NCBI GenBank assembly: GCA_964023275.1
Contig: OZ029913.1
Location: 57,383,358 to 57,447,357 of the forward strand
Direction: 5' to 3'
Source: Norana najaformis
Taxonomy: Eukaryota > Annelida > Clitellata > Crassiclitellata > Hormogastridae
DNA length: 64,000 bases
Below, piece after piece: positions 41,831-55,559 of this stretch; position 1 is the first letter of the stretch; every line of letters starts with the position of its first letter. Made by a program: the position numbers and the translations under genes. The notes below the pieces were generated by a model that did no database searches, was not told the origin of the DNA, and was given only the letters and a program-made list of their open reading frames with translations.

Positions 41831-42844
41831 TCATGCACCGTTTGCCCTTTGAAACCTCTGCCCTATTATACAAGAACCAGAGCAGAAAACTGGGGTTGGA
41901 ATCCCATCAAAAACCCACTCTCTAGTTCTATTTATCTTTAATGTAACAACTGCAAACACTCTGCTGCAAATAACAGCAGCAGCAGCCTTTGGCATCTCCT
42001 AATTAGCTTCTTGCTGCAGTAGCATCCCAGTCTGGTGAACGGAGGGAGACATACCCTCCCCTGGAGAGGCCCCAGAGGACAGAAGGATGCGGAAGGTATC
42101 ACAATGGCCTCATTCATATCACCCCCCCCCCCTTCGGACCACTGATATCAGATGTCATCCATGCCATGTCAAAAATTCTTTCAGTGGATAAGCTATAATG
42201 GATAAGCCCGGGCACCTAAGCAACAACATCATCATTAACATCAACTGAACAGCTGCAGAAGCCGTTGGCATATCAGGTGACCAGATTCTCTCAGCCCCAA
42301 CAAAGAAATCACCCCATTTTAACCCCTCCTCATATTCTCCTTCATAGCTTCTTAGCATTTTTCAGCAGCAAATAGAGGAGAGTTAGCTGAGTCATCTCTG
42401 AAGCATCCATAATGTATAAGCGTAGCCTCTCCATAGCTCCATTTCTTCACCCTGATATGTCATCCGACAGCTCCAGTTACCCCTTACTTAAATAATTCAT
42501 CAGTCAAATGTTAGAAAAATTTGAAATTGTTAGCATGGCAGAAACATAAACGGTTCTTGAATAGATCAAAAGAAGGAGAAGTTGCTTTCAGAAAGGTCCT
42601 AATCTAAAACAATCGTATGACAGTGAATATTTAGCAACTGTGTTTATCTGCAACTGACAACATGTAAAAGATCCCTGCAAATCTTCAAGCGATAAAATAG
42701 TTTGTGTTTTGTCAGTAAAACAGCGACTCCTGAGAATTATCAAGATAACTTAATATATTCAATACATTTCAAATAATAATACATGTGTTTTAACCTTGAC
42801 AATAGCTGGCAATTAGTTATGAAATTAACAACGGTCCCCGGTTA

Positions 42845-43010
42845 AAAATGGGGTAAGGTGGTCGACTGGTTAGAAAGCTCGGCTTGGAACGCAGAGTTAG
42901 AGCCTCCCCTTAGACGGCTACTGTGTAGGGACCTTGCGCAAGTCCTTCACTTGCAACTGCTCTGCATCATCGATGTTCTGTGGTAGAGTCATGTTGAGAG
43001 AGAGCCCGTG
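42845..43010 (+). repeat. SINE-B copy
   Basis: Plus-sense copy: ggtggtcgactggttagaaa, a decayed box B (AGTTAGAGCCT) and the shared body gtagggaccttgcgcaagtc. Confidence 0.7.
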
Positions 43011-43464
43011 ACAGCTTAGGCTGTAAGGGTCATAAGGATATAATATTCATATAAAATTAAAATTTATAAAATAAAATAATGATGCCATTGTAGCATCTTA
43101 ATTTCTTTAAAAAAACTATTAAGTGGCTCTAACTGAACAGTTCTTAACAATGCAGAATTGATTAGAATTCTACAATAATTTTTGCAAGTTCTTTGGTAGT
43201 TCCATGGCTCACATTTTTGTTTCACACTACATGTTCTGTGTAGAACACTAAGCTACTCATGAGATTTGCTGGCTACAATCAATTTGCCTTTATATTTTAG
43301 TTATTAACTATAACCCCACACGACATGTAAACATGCTTTCAAAATCAATCATAAAACCCATATCCAGAGAAAATCAACCCTGTAGAAGTTCTTTCACACA
43401 GCCTAACACTATCTCAGTTACAATAAAGCACCTAAAAACGAGCACTGTGAGCCCTACTTTAAAC

Positions 43465-43530
43465 TCAGCTTAATCGTAATCATAATCGTAAACTCAAGAT
43501 TTCTACAGCGACCAACGAAAGCTAAGTTAG
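43465..43530 (-). repeat. short repeat family C, fragment
   Basis: It reads cgtaatcataatcgtaaact, then gatttctacagcgacc on the plus strand, the reverse of the family end. Confidence 0.5.
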
Positions 43531-44861
43531 TGAATGTCTGTCTGTCCTGGCTGAATCGAATCCTTAAGTTTACAATCTAAATTCAGGTAAAGATAAGCGC
43601 TAAGACTTTCCCAAAGCATAAAGACTGCATAGTCTTGAAGGATCTGCAAGTCCCTCTGTTGGGTCAGGAAAACCAGTCCACTGAAATATCTATTGCGATA
43701 AAAAACCACTTTTAACCAAACCGCTATCTGGCTTACTTTTAATTCATCTCGATTTGGTTTTTTCAGCTCTCGTCAAGAGCTCTTGAGAGTTCAGATAACT
43801 GTATCCATCTGATCAAAACTCAAACCCCTTCTCCTCCAAGTCCTCTTCTGGTGACCCTGATTCTCCACCCCATCTGCAATCTTTCCAGTGTGCCTTCCAC
43901 AGGACTCTGTCTTTTTTCTCCCTTGCCCTCTGGGCACCAGTGATACAAACAGTTTTAAAACTACCATATTCAACCAGGCTGGGGCAAAACGAGCTGCATT
44001 ATATCATAATTATTTGGCTTATGCTGTTAGGGTTCCCAAGCAAATACCCTACTCAACATATCAGTTTACCCAAATATTGCACAAATGTGCTGATAGGAAT
44101 TAATACGATCCTACATAAACTCTTTGCATTTTTGTGAAGCTCTAAACAGATGACATCTGTGATACTGTTTACACATATGTGTTTAATATTTTAGAGACGT
44201 TTAAGTTAACTCCACATCCCTGAGAGTTACTTATTTTAGAAAATCATTTGCAAGCAGTTTAGCACACATATCTAAAATGAAGTCTTGCCTGTCATAAATG
44301 CTTCCAAAAATGTATTTCATACTTTCTACATACTGAAATTAGTGGCCCAAGCTTTCACTGCTAAATCCATTACAGATTTCAAAAACTAAAAAATGCACAA
44401 CCTGCTAAATGGATTAGCAAGACGATACAACATATACAAACAGCACAGAGTCCTACTTTCAGTGACTTGGCAATAAATAGTCTTGGAAAGTCCAGAACAA
44501 CCAAAATGCAACTCTTAAACCGAAATTCTTCAACGCTTCAGTGCTAGAAAACAGACAGGGCATCAAGGATATATGACTCCAACTTTGGTGGACTAACATC
44601 TTGCTTAACAGCTTTTTCACTACATCCTATACTCTACTATTGTTATGCCTCTCTAATTTCAAGTCCTAGATTTGCTTCTGGCTAGCTGAAACTTAAATTT
44701 GCTAACAATGGTATATGCACTACTTTGCTGTGTTGGAGTTATTCTGTCGATAAACAAACATCTCCATGCACCTGGTTAAGTCTGCACAATTTACCATATT
44801 ATCTCTTTTGACTGTAAAACAGAGATGTCACGGTAATTTCTACTGTTACTTCCCCACAAAG

Positions 44862-44985
44862 AATGGGCAGACAACATAATCAAATGGTGTGGAGCATCAC
44901 TTCAGCAGCTGAGAACGGGATCAGACACCCATAGGGATGAGCCTATGGTTTATGATGAAGATGATGACTGTTACTTCCATGGAAA
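44862..44985 (+). mobile_element. LINE scrap
   Basis: It encodes EWADNIIKWCGASLQQLRTG then SDTHRDEPMVYDEDDD, like the 'RW.DDI..W.G..L' end of some non-LTR ORFs, with a GATGAT-like tail. Confidence 0.45.
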
Positions 44986-44990
44986 TGTAA

Positions 44991-45301
44991 TATCAGTAAA
45001 TTCAAATTAAATTATGCCACATTATATTTAAATATTTCAATGATATATCAATAAATTCAAAATAAATTATGCCACAATATATTTAAATATTTCAATGGTA
45101 AATAAGTAAATTCAAAAATAAATTATGCCACAATATATTTAAAAATTTCAATGATACATCAGTAAATTCGAAATTAAATTATGCCACATTATATTTAAAT
45201 ATTTCAATGATATATCAGTATATTCAAAATGAAATTATGCCACAATATATTTAAAAATTTCAATGACACATCAGTAAATTCAACATTAAATTATGCCATA
45301 A
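44991..45301. repeat. 55-base minisatellite, 5.7 units
   Basis: The unit begins tatcagtaaattcaaattaa, then attatgccacattatattta and aatatttcaatgata. It is AT-rich with unit variants. Confidence 0.92.
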
Positions 45302-46689
45302 TCAGTTTAAGAATTTATTTAAGCTTTATTTAAGAATTAAGAAAATGCTAAACCTATAATTAAGAAAATGCTAAACCTTGTGTGACCGGAATCTCTAAAT
45401 TGTCTAGAAATGGAGCATAGACACTGTGGCTTATGGCCAAACAATTCTTTATTTGTGTGATCTAGCTTTATTAAACTGAACAAATCATAATAAGTTTCAA
45501 CCTCTTACACAATCAGTCCCTGCAGGCCCATCTGCCTTCCTGTGTGTTTGTGTTACTCCATAAGACAAAACAGTCCATTTGGAAAGACTTTTTTTAGGGA
45601 AACACCACATTTGCAGATTCAACTTCCTAATTAGATTACCTTAAATACAACATTTTGCCCCATTCCCACTGCCCCAAGGCGTTCACAACACTTCACCATT
45701 GTCTAAATAGCAGGCAACTGCTATTTTTCATTCCTAGATCGCCCTTCCTAGTCTGTCACTCACCAGTGCTTAGATAAACAAGCAAGAATTCTACTGAGAC
45801 CTGTATATGACCCCAGACACGACCACCTGTTACCACCTCATCAAATAAACTTGATAATCATTGTCAACGAATACCAATATAGGACTCTTTAGGATCAATG
45901 ATACCCAATATGGAAGGTTGGCATTGGTTGGAATGAAAGGTGAGGAGAAGGGGAGATGGCATGTGCCCTAGGGAACATTTTGGGGCTTATGAAACCCACC
46001 GGCCCTTCATACAAATGTCCCAACTGATTACATAAATCATCTGAAGTTTGTGCAAACTTCTTAAAACAACTCAAGCAATATTTTACCTTTTAAGTTACTT
46101 TTTCGGAATCATCAGACAGCTGTTGTGGTGTTTTAAGGGGCCCACAAGGTGCTATATAAATGTTCAGAGACATACACACTGTTTCCTTCAACAGTCCATC
46201 AAAATATAGCCCCCCCCCCACACAAGATCATATTCCAATTAAAGACTGCTGACAGAAATACTCAAAAAAAACAAAGCTTAACATGTTACACACTGCTGAA
46301 CAGATACTAACACTTTATGGAATTTATTTTCACCAAGATATTTTACTGATTGTAGTAAGCATCTGTGGTTAATAGAGTCGAGTATGTTATAAATTGCGAA
46401 AAATGAATAATGAAAGTGTCAATGTATTAAATACAAGGTTCAATCTCAATTCATAGTCACTCTAATTAATTAGTAAGTATGCTCATGTCAATGAGGAAAT
46501 AGGTAAACAAATAAACGGATGAAAAGAAACGCTGACCAAGTTAATAGCAGTGCACTGTCTGAAAGCCGAGTAGCCATACGGGAAACGTACTGCTTGACTG
46601 ATTAGATTGTATAATCTAATCGACCTGGCACCACCAAACACCATCTACCGCACCATATCACCCTCACACACCCCCAACCACCACTACCA

Positions 46690-46735
46690 CCACTACCACC
46701 ACCACCACCACCACCACCACCACCACCACCACCAG
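46690..46735. repeat. (CCA)n microsatellite
   Basis: About 15 accaccacc units. Confidence 0.97.
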
Positions 46736-46964
46736 GAGCAATGCACAAGTGCTAACTGCATTACTCTGACTTTTCTGCTAGGTTTACATTCAGGTTTTTA
46801 AATGACCTGCAAGATCGTACTAGGTCAGGAGAGGGAAACTAAAATCCAGGTCTTTTAAGAGCCTCTTTTCTCCTCTGTATACATGAGGTATTATATGTAT
46901 ATCTACCTCGGGTTCAGACTACCTCCCATTTAAGATACAGTTTGCTTGTATCTGCTTTCTCAAG

Positions 46965-47290
46965 GCCTGTATGTATGTATGAACGTATGTATGTATGTAA
47001 GAATGTATGTATAAATGTATGTATGTTATATGTATGTATGCATGCATGTGTGTATGCTTGAATGCACATGTATGCATGAATGTATGTATGTATGTATGAA
47101 TGTACGTATGAATGTATGGATGTATGTATGCACGTATGTATGTGTATGTACGCATGTGTATGAATGTATGTATTAATGTATATGTATGTATGCAAGTATG
47201 TTGTATGTAAATATGTATGTATATATGTATCTATGTAAGTATGCTGTATTTATTTATATATGTATCTATGTATATATGCATGCATGTATA
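46965..47290. repeat. TATG-type tract
   Basis: Long imperfect tatgtatgtatg array. Confidence 0.93.
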
Positions 47291-47439
47291 TATGAATTTA
47301 TACATCTACGTATCAATACACTGAATAAAGCGCCTTTTACATACTTTTCAAATGTGCTTTGCATGACCATCTAACTGACCCAAACAAGTGTGTTCTAAGA
47401 TGGTGTCAAAATGTATGCTGAACAGTGTAAAACACAACA

Positions 47440-47600
47440 ACACATATCCATACATATAACAATACATACACATATACCCTCTATACGACTGAAGACTGTT
47501 CCAAGATGAAGGTCCAACACAGGAGAAAGCGTGATGGGCTCCAGTTGATGTAGCCCCACCAGCATATCCCCGTGGCCAGAAGCCTGCAACGTTCACTGAC
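47440..47600 (-). mobile_element. LINE scrap
   Basis: It encodes GYAGGATSTGAHHAFSCVG then PSSWNSL, resembling the LINE C-terminal block. Confidence 0.4.
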
Positions 47601-47899
47601 CCCGGTTGACACGAGAATAGGGCACAAGGCGTCCTGATGTATGCTGGAGTGTGGCTGAACGGGCTATATTAGTTGTCTTGATACATACATATCCCCATAC
47701 GTGACCATAAGTCTTTAAACCACTGTAGTTAGCCACAATTAACACTTTCTAGACTCTCTGAACAAGTCCTCGTGTGCTTTACGCCATCTATCTTGTAATT
47801 ATATAAAGGCGCTATATGAACGATACATCCATATAAAATTTCCCAGGTTGCGCAAACGCCAACACCCAGAAACCCATGCGTCGTCTGCCCTTCAAAGTT

Positions 47900-48530
47900 A
47901 ATCTTTTTCGCGCCAAATACAACAAACAACGCGGAATTAAACAAATTAACTAAAGTCAAAACGACTTTTTTTTACAGTTTATGTATATTTTAGTCAAATG
48001 AAATCCCGCGAAAGTTACCTTCGACAGCGTGTTTAAGTTTTCCGTGGCAGGGAATGACATCGGAATCCGTCGCCTAAACTTTAATCCGAGTCTTTTCGAA
48101 GCCGGACGAAATTCTAGCCATCTTTGGCATCGACTGAACTTTGAACCCTGCGTGGCCCAGAGCCGCCCTAGTTGCACCGTTGCTGCAGTTGCTGCTGGAG
48201 CAGCGGGAGCTGAATCTGATGGCCCCCAGTGGCCCGTAAGATATGAGCCGCAACCGCTGCCACAGAGTGATCCACGGCCTGATGCCAACCGCTAGGCGGC
48301 AGCTGTGATTAATTTCTTATAATACGTCTTATAAAGCTCGCTGGGTCTTTTAGAATGGCCGCTGTGAACAGAGTTGGGGTGGAGGAGGGACGGACTCTGG
48401 GGTGAGATGGGGTGGGGTCGGCGTATGCCGTTCCCTCCCAAACAGCTGCTGCCGCTGCCGCCGTTTTATAAGAAGCTCCCATCAACGGACTCCGGCTAAG
48501 CGATCCTGCGGTGCTGTAGGACGAGAAAAT
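47900..48530. promoter_or_regulatory. CpG-rich, promoter-like patch
   Basis: CpG is dense here, unlike the AT-rich flanks. On the plus strand an ATG at 48356 in strong context (TAGAATGG) opens MAAVNRVGVEEGRTL and runs to a donor GGG|GTGAGA. On the minus strand a stop-free stretch (48288-48019) ends at AAG|GTAACT, but its only ATG is late (MSFPATENLNTLSK). The patch may be a promoter with a first exon on one or both strands; no protein family is recognised. Confidence 0.4.
48356..48402 (+). CDS. possible first coding exon, unknown protein
   Basis: ATG with A at -3 and G at +4 starts 15 codons plus two bases, ending at a GTGAGA donor. Phase 2 fits the possible terminal exon at 55365. Nothing in the sequence identifies a product. 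Confidence 0.25.
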
Positions 48531-48960
48531 GTGGACTTTAAAGATCTATATACATACATATATATATGTATATATATATATGGACTTTAAAGACGGGCTC
48601 ATGTAAATGCATACATATATATATACATTATATATATATGGCTCTGGCTATATAGCCTATAATGTAGGCCCTATAAGGCCATATATATAGTTAGTGGGCG
48701 TAGTATATATAGTTAGTGGGCGTATACAGGCTAATATTGGCTGCAGTGGAGGCTACATTATAGGAGTACAGTGGCTACTGTCCCCATAAGACATAAGACA
48801 CTTAATATAGCGCCTTTTGTGTATCTGAACAAAGTGCTGTTGTTCTCCTTGCGTGCGAGACGAAGGACTTTATGTCGACACTTTGCTGAAGTTGTTAGGT
48901 CGCCAAAAGCTAGCTTGACTTGCATAATTACATATATATATATAAGGTGACACGTGCCCA

Positions 48961-50480
<1,520 letters not shown>

Positions 50481-50804
50481 GAAGTTAATCCACTAGTCCA
50501 AGAAGAGATGAGCTTTTTATCGAGAGCTGAGAGCCAGACAGACTGCTGAGCGAACATCTGCCGACAGAAAAGGCACGCCTGCCGAGAGCTGTCCTTGTCC
50601 GTGGAATAATCAGATTTAGACAAGTAAGTAAAGTAAGTAAGTATAGTCTTTATTAACCAATAGCTAATCGCACATCGGTTTACAAGTTTATTTAAGAACA
50701 CAAGAAAACTTACTATTCATACAACATCCTAACAATAAAACATTTACGCGTTAAATTGTCAGCAGAAGGAATAATACGATCATAGGTGTGGGGCCGTAGA
50801 AGAA

Positions 50805-51280
50805 GACCTAGCCAATTAGAGGTAAGTCTTGGGAATCAGTACACAGTGAAGATAGTGAGTTTCGCTGAAAAGTAGTCTTCCATACGAATAGGCCGGTCTT
50901 GAAAGTTAATCGCTTTTCTATGGGCAGCCAATGCAATGATATTAGGAGCTGTGATATATTTTCATATTTTCGAGTTTTAGTGAATGCTCCTGCCAAGATG
51001 CTTTGGACTCTAAAAAGCTTCATCAAGATCAAGTTAGCTTTTAAAACGTCAGTAAGAAGTGAGTTGCAGCAGTCAGGACGGCTGGAGACCAGGGCATTAG
51101 CCAACAACCCTGGTCTGAAAATGGTAATCTACACTGATAGCACGACTGTGGTAGTGGGCAGACGTATACATATGGAGTTAATGTGTTCACTGAGTGGCAA
51201 GTTGGAGTCAAAGACAACAAAAAAATTGCGGGCTGAACAGCTGCGTTGAATGCAGAGATGCCCAGATGGACAGAACTCAA
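50805..51280 (-). mobile_element. LINE remnant
   Basis: It encodes SRPDCCNSLLTDVLKANLIL, TRKYENISQLLISLHWLPIE and KRLTFKTGLFV, the thumb-region pattern 'DYCNSLL...LHWLP...R..FK' of non-LTR reverse transcriptases. An upstream part lies in another frame. Confidence 0.75.
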
Positions 51281-51300
51281 AGGGTTAAATTTGTACAGTA

Positions 51301-51560
51301 TCCTGCCTCACAGGCTCTTCGCTTTACCTTACCTTGCATCAGTATGACTATCTTATCAGATGCATAACCAAGGGATTAAAGGATATGTCGACTTATTTCC
51401 GCGGGGTTCTCATGCTGGAAGCGCCTCTGAGCAGTTTGTTCTGTAAAAAGTGCTGTATAAGTTATCAAATACAATACAGTAAGTTATCAAATACAATAAT
51501 AAGGTACGATTTACGTCTAGGCATATGTTAAATATTTGTATATTAACTATTTTATTTCAT
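51301..51560 (+). repeat. duplicated segment, copy 1, with an insertion
   Basis: 51301-51393 and 51499-51560 match 52148-52300. Bases 51394-51498 are extra and contain the 3' end of the LINE seen at 14945-15020. Confidence 0.7.
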
Positions 51561-52147
51561 GCTGTTGCTGTGAAACTGGCCTATAACTCACATACAACTC
51601 TCTCCTCTATGTTGGCAATACGTATGTAAGCCAAATTGCTTCCTATAGTCCCGTAAGCATATAGCCGATTATCGGAAATTTACGAGCAGACCGTTGCTGA
51701 TTTACTAGCATTCCTAACTAATATTCTCGATAAGGACGCTTAGATCTGTAGGCGTTATGTTTGTGTAATGGATTTTTCGACTTGGGTGTATGCTCTCATG
51801 TTTGCGGCCTAACCAATTCCAAAAAGTCGGTGGACCTACACCGACATAAAGGGCCTACATCTGCTTATCACCACTCTCGCATGCATGTGAAACAACAGCG
51901 CTTTTTTGAGGTAGGCCTACATAAAAATTGTCTTACTTCATACATACATGCATACATACATGCATACATACATACATGCATACATACATACATGCATGCA
52001 TGCATAGGTCTACATACATACATACGTATAACTAAAACTCCAAAATATGAAAATATATAGACCTACCTTCAACCGGCGATCTGTCATTTTATATAAGCTT
52101 GCTGCATATTTCATAGTATAGGTCCTTCACTACGTGTATACTTCAGC

Positions 52148-52300
52148 CTGCCTCACAGTCTCTTCACTTTACCTTACCTTACAGTACTATGACTATCTTA
52201 TCAGATGCATAACCAATGGATTAAAGGATATGTCGACTAATAAGGTACGGACTAGGTCTAGGCATAGGCCTATGTTAGATATTTTTACATTAACTATTAT
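52148..52300 (+). repeat. duplicated segment, copy 2, empty site
   Basis: It carries gactatcttatcagatgcat, aaaggatatgtcgact and aataaggtac without the insertion found in copy 1. Confidence 0.7.
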
Positions 52301-53264
52301 GTTAACTTAGCGACCTAGGACGAATTTTGTAACCACAAGCAACTCACGCACGTGGTTCAATAAAGCGTAACTAATTAAGATTAAAGGGAACTCGCAGGGT
52401 TCTTCCACCCACATGCCTATGCTCAGTTCCCTTGTGGGATAAGTTCAAAGTCAACCTCCTGTTCCCCCCCCAAGGGGTAAACTGGCTGACCCATCGTTCC
52501 AGTTGCGTGGGCCTATCTCCGTTTAGTCGGCTGTTGACTGGGGTAATTATTGCCTTGGTTTGACGCGATGCCTAACACTCCAATTAAATCCCAATCAGGT
52601 CGGAGTTAATTATACCTGGACTCAAAGGCATCGATAGCGTTCACGCTTATGACATCCTGCGATAGCAGAAAGAGATAACGATCGATGACCTGCCAGAACG
52701 ACCTCCCTCTGCATCTCTATGCGGTGTATCTGACAGCATCTCTATTTGTGTCCGCCTTGTGAAGTACTTCTCAGCAGGACTTTCGGAAACCCTTCTCCAT
52801 TCCAAATCCCATGTGGTTGGAATTAAGCTTAAACGATCCCTTTGTTTGTCTTATTTATGTAGGTATTAAACGATCCCTTGTTTGTCCATGTTTATCTAAG
52901 ACTTGCTGCCGAAGTCTGCACCATGGCGACGAAACGCGTGTAGCAAGTGGGCTACTACGAGTATAATTTATTGACGACAGTTTGAACGACGCATAGTAGT
53001 TGTAACAGTATTTTTAAAACTTGACAGCATATACAGAATCTTAGCAAGCTACGTCTAGGGTGCTTTACAATGTCAATTTTTTTGTTTGGTTAGCTTACGT
53101 TGGTTAAAGCGTACGTCAAGGCGCCTCTGTGTGTGAGGATGCCGCTTCGCATACCGATCGTGGCTAGGCCTATATTTATGAGATTTTAATCTCGTGTAGC
53201 GTAGTCCGTACAGGGAGGACTTTAAATGGACCGGCACCAATTCGAACGGGGAGGGGTGGTGAAG

Positions 53265-53880
53265 AATTCTCCCGATAAATTCATTGCTAAATCCGTTGTC
53301 CACTCCAAGCTTGACTACCGTAATTCTCTTTTCCTCAACCTTGAATCCATTCAAATGAAACGCCTTCGACTCATCCAAAATTCACGCCCGAGCTGTCGCC
53401 AGGACGCTCAATCATCACCGTATCAGTCCTATCCTGAAAATCACTCAAATGGCTGAAAATCCCGGAACGCATTCACTTCAAAGTTCTTTCCCTAACCTAT
53501 AACTTTCCAATTATCCCAACCTACTTACCTTCGCAAACTATTTACCATCCAATCGGACAGCTCTACTCGTCCATTCTATTACCTCACTTTTGCCCGTCCC
53601 TCTGTGAATAAGCTGGTCCCCGTGACGTGGCTTTTGTTGGGCGCTGTAGAAATCTCTGGATTATGATTACGATTACAATCTGAAACTACTCATCAAGTTC
53701 TCTAACCGATCCATACACTACGCTGCATCTCGACTCTGGAACGATCTCCCGCCAGAATTTCGCAAAATCTCTGCTTCTTTATCCCTTCCGTCAATCACTC
53801 TATCTATTATTCCTCAGGTATTCCATTCAAAAATGAGGTCTCAAATTTTCAAGAAATCCCACCCTGAATAGTCTTCCCAC
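53265..53880 (+). mobile_element. LINE remnant
   Basis: It encodes VVHSKLDYRNSLFLNLESIQ, RIHFKVLSLTYNF and, later, NRSIHYAASRLWNDLPPEF, broken by stops and a family C insertion at 53600-53675. Confidence 0.7.
53600..53675 (+). repeat. short repeat family C
   Basis: It has aataagctggtccccgtgac, gggcgctgtagaaatctc and gattatgattacgattac, and is embedded in a LINE remnant. Confidence 0.6.
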
Positions 53881-53989
53881 TTCTCTCAGCTTAAACACAA
53901 CCCACCCTAGCCTCCTCTCCTTTCCTTTCTCTGGTCTCCTGGCAACCGGACTTGGTTCTCGACACGGCATCTTTGGACAACCCCACGAA

Positions 53990-54130
53990 CTTGACGCAGC
54001 ACTCTGAATAAGCTGGTGACCTCCGCTTAGCTTTTAAGTAGCGCTTTAGAAATTTCGAGGTTACGATTACGAGCAGGATCGAGGCCAGTGGGGTCGCTAT
54101 AGAAAAACCTGTACATGTACATTTACATTT
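53990..54130. repeat. family C copy followed by inverted family D copy
   Basis: A plus-sense family C copy (gaataagctggtgacc ... gcgctttagaaatttcgagg ... gattacga) is joined at about 54075 to a minus-sense family D copy (ggtcgctatagaaaaacc). Confidence 0.55.
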
Positions 54131-54379
54131 TAGGTAAAATTTCACGTGATTTAAAATACGTCAAAACACCGGCCTCTGGAATAGATGCAGGACGGTTGTA
54201 CTTGCTCCCCACACAAGGGTCAGCGAGTCGAAAGGCGCAATCATGCGTTTTATTTTAGACTTGGCTGAAGTCGCGAAGACGTTGGCAGATTGGAGAGCGC
54301 ATTCGGGTTATATAAATAAGCGCGAGCTTCAATAAAGCAGCTATAGGTTCGACACCTCCTGCACAGTGATATGATTGCT

Positions 54380-54718
54380 AGGCGAAGAGGGGTGAGGGAG
54401 AAGAAAAGGAAGAGGGAGATTTATGTAGGTATGTACAGAGGCATATATGTATGTATATAGGCCTATGTTGGCCTATGTAAAGAGGGAGACGAAGACAGAA
54501 TCGGAAGAAAACGAAAGAGGAGGAGGAGGTGGAGGAGGAGGAGGAGGAAGACGATTGAGGAAGAGGAAAAGAAAAAGTGGAGGGTGAAGAGTCCCTTAAG
54601 CTAGTCCCAGAGCCAGAAGCAGCCATGGGTATGAAGTGCCAGCGACTTTATTTTCTTAGCCTCGGCATGGTAGCTAGGGCAGCTGACCAGTCCTTTCCCT
54701 TGCCGCTTTATGGGTTTA
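54380..54718 (-). repeat. SINE-A copy with 200-base purine tract
   Basis: A GA/GAG-rich tract (54380-54600) precedes the body (cagccatgggtatgaagtgc to 54718), which is cut by a long (TA)n tract. Confidence 0.65.
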
Positions 54719-54720
54719 GC

Positions 54721-54920
<200 letters not shown>

Positions 54921-55364
54921 GCGCCCGTGTATGTATCTGAGCATTCTGTATATGCAGACCCTCCACACAAAAAAGTGGAATACCAGAGTGCCTTTGCTAC
55001 ACCCCATCTCAATTTTTTTGCCCGGATTGCAAACATTGATGGTGCCTAATTTTTTCGGATGGGGTAAAAGCTTTAAGCCTAAATTAGCAATTGTTCAGTA
55101 GCTTCGTAGGTGTGAGAAGGAAAATGGCGCCTGTGCCTGACGAGCAAAAGATATTTGACGACACAGACTAAACGCAATCCTTGCTTGCCCCTCCCGCTGT
55201 CAGTGGACCCCCATCTCAAAACTGTTGCGAGCCCTAAAATGGGAAATTCTCTAACCTCCCTTCCCGTACAAGTCGCATCATGTTTCTATATGTACCCATG
55301 CCTCCATGTGTGTGTCTGTCTATCTGTGCGTGTCTGTCTGTGTGTCTATCTGTTTTCCTTCAGG

Positions 55365-55546
55365 TCATCACACCAGATTGACCTCAAAACTCAGCGCCGG
55401 ATCCTACCACCAGTTAAATACCCGAGTCTTAAGAAGGTGAAGAGGTCACCCAAGGTCATGCGTACCCATTGCAAAAGTTCATGCAGACGTCCTACGCTGA
55501 TGACGGACAAACTCAAACCGAGCTCAGATGGAGAACGTTGGGTCTA
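55365..55546 (+). CDS. possible terminal exon of an unknown basic protein
   Basis: A very good acceptor (tgttttccttcag) is followed by a 60-codon frame ending TAA. It reads SSHQIDLKTQRRILPPVKYP, then LKKVKRSPK and other Lys/Arg-rich segments. It is phase-compatible with the exon at 48356 (together about 76 residues), a one-in-three coincidence. Function unknown; it could be chance. Confidence 0.3.
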
Positions 55547-55559
55547 AGCGTTTTATGGT

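Larger units (their letters stand above)
41113..47900. other. gene-free stretch upstream of nephrin
   Basis: The first part should contain the nephrin promoter and leader; a TATA-like and CCAAT-like sequence occur on the minus strand near 41180-41220 but cannot be assigned. I see no coding region. It holds an AC-rich tract (41565-41830), a tRNA-like SINE (42845-43010), a LINE scrap (44862-44960), a 55-base minisatellite (44991-45301), a CCA tract (46690-46735), a TATG tract (46965-47290) and another LINE scrap (47440-47600). Confidence 0.6.

Noticed and set aside
41515-41873. Thr/His-rich and Cys/Val-rich frames
   Set aside because: AC-rich simple repeat read in both directions.
46914-47195. 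His/Tyr/Ile-rich minus-strand frames
   Set aside because: TATG repeat.
47956-48288. 110-residue minus-strand frame
   Set aside because: It has no ATG until very late and a stop lies just upstream; kept only as part of a promoter-like patch.
51761-52060. Possible C2H2-like zinc finger (CSHVCGL...HRHKG)
   Set aside because: Cys and His spacing does not fit C2H2, and the frame runs into a simple repeat.
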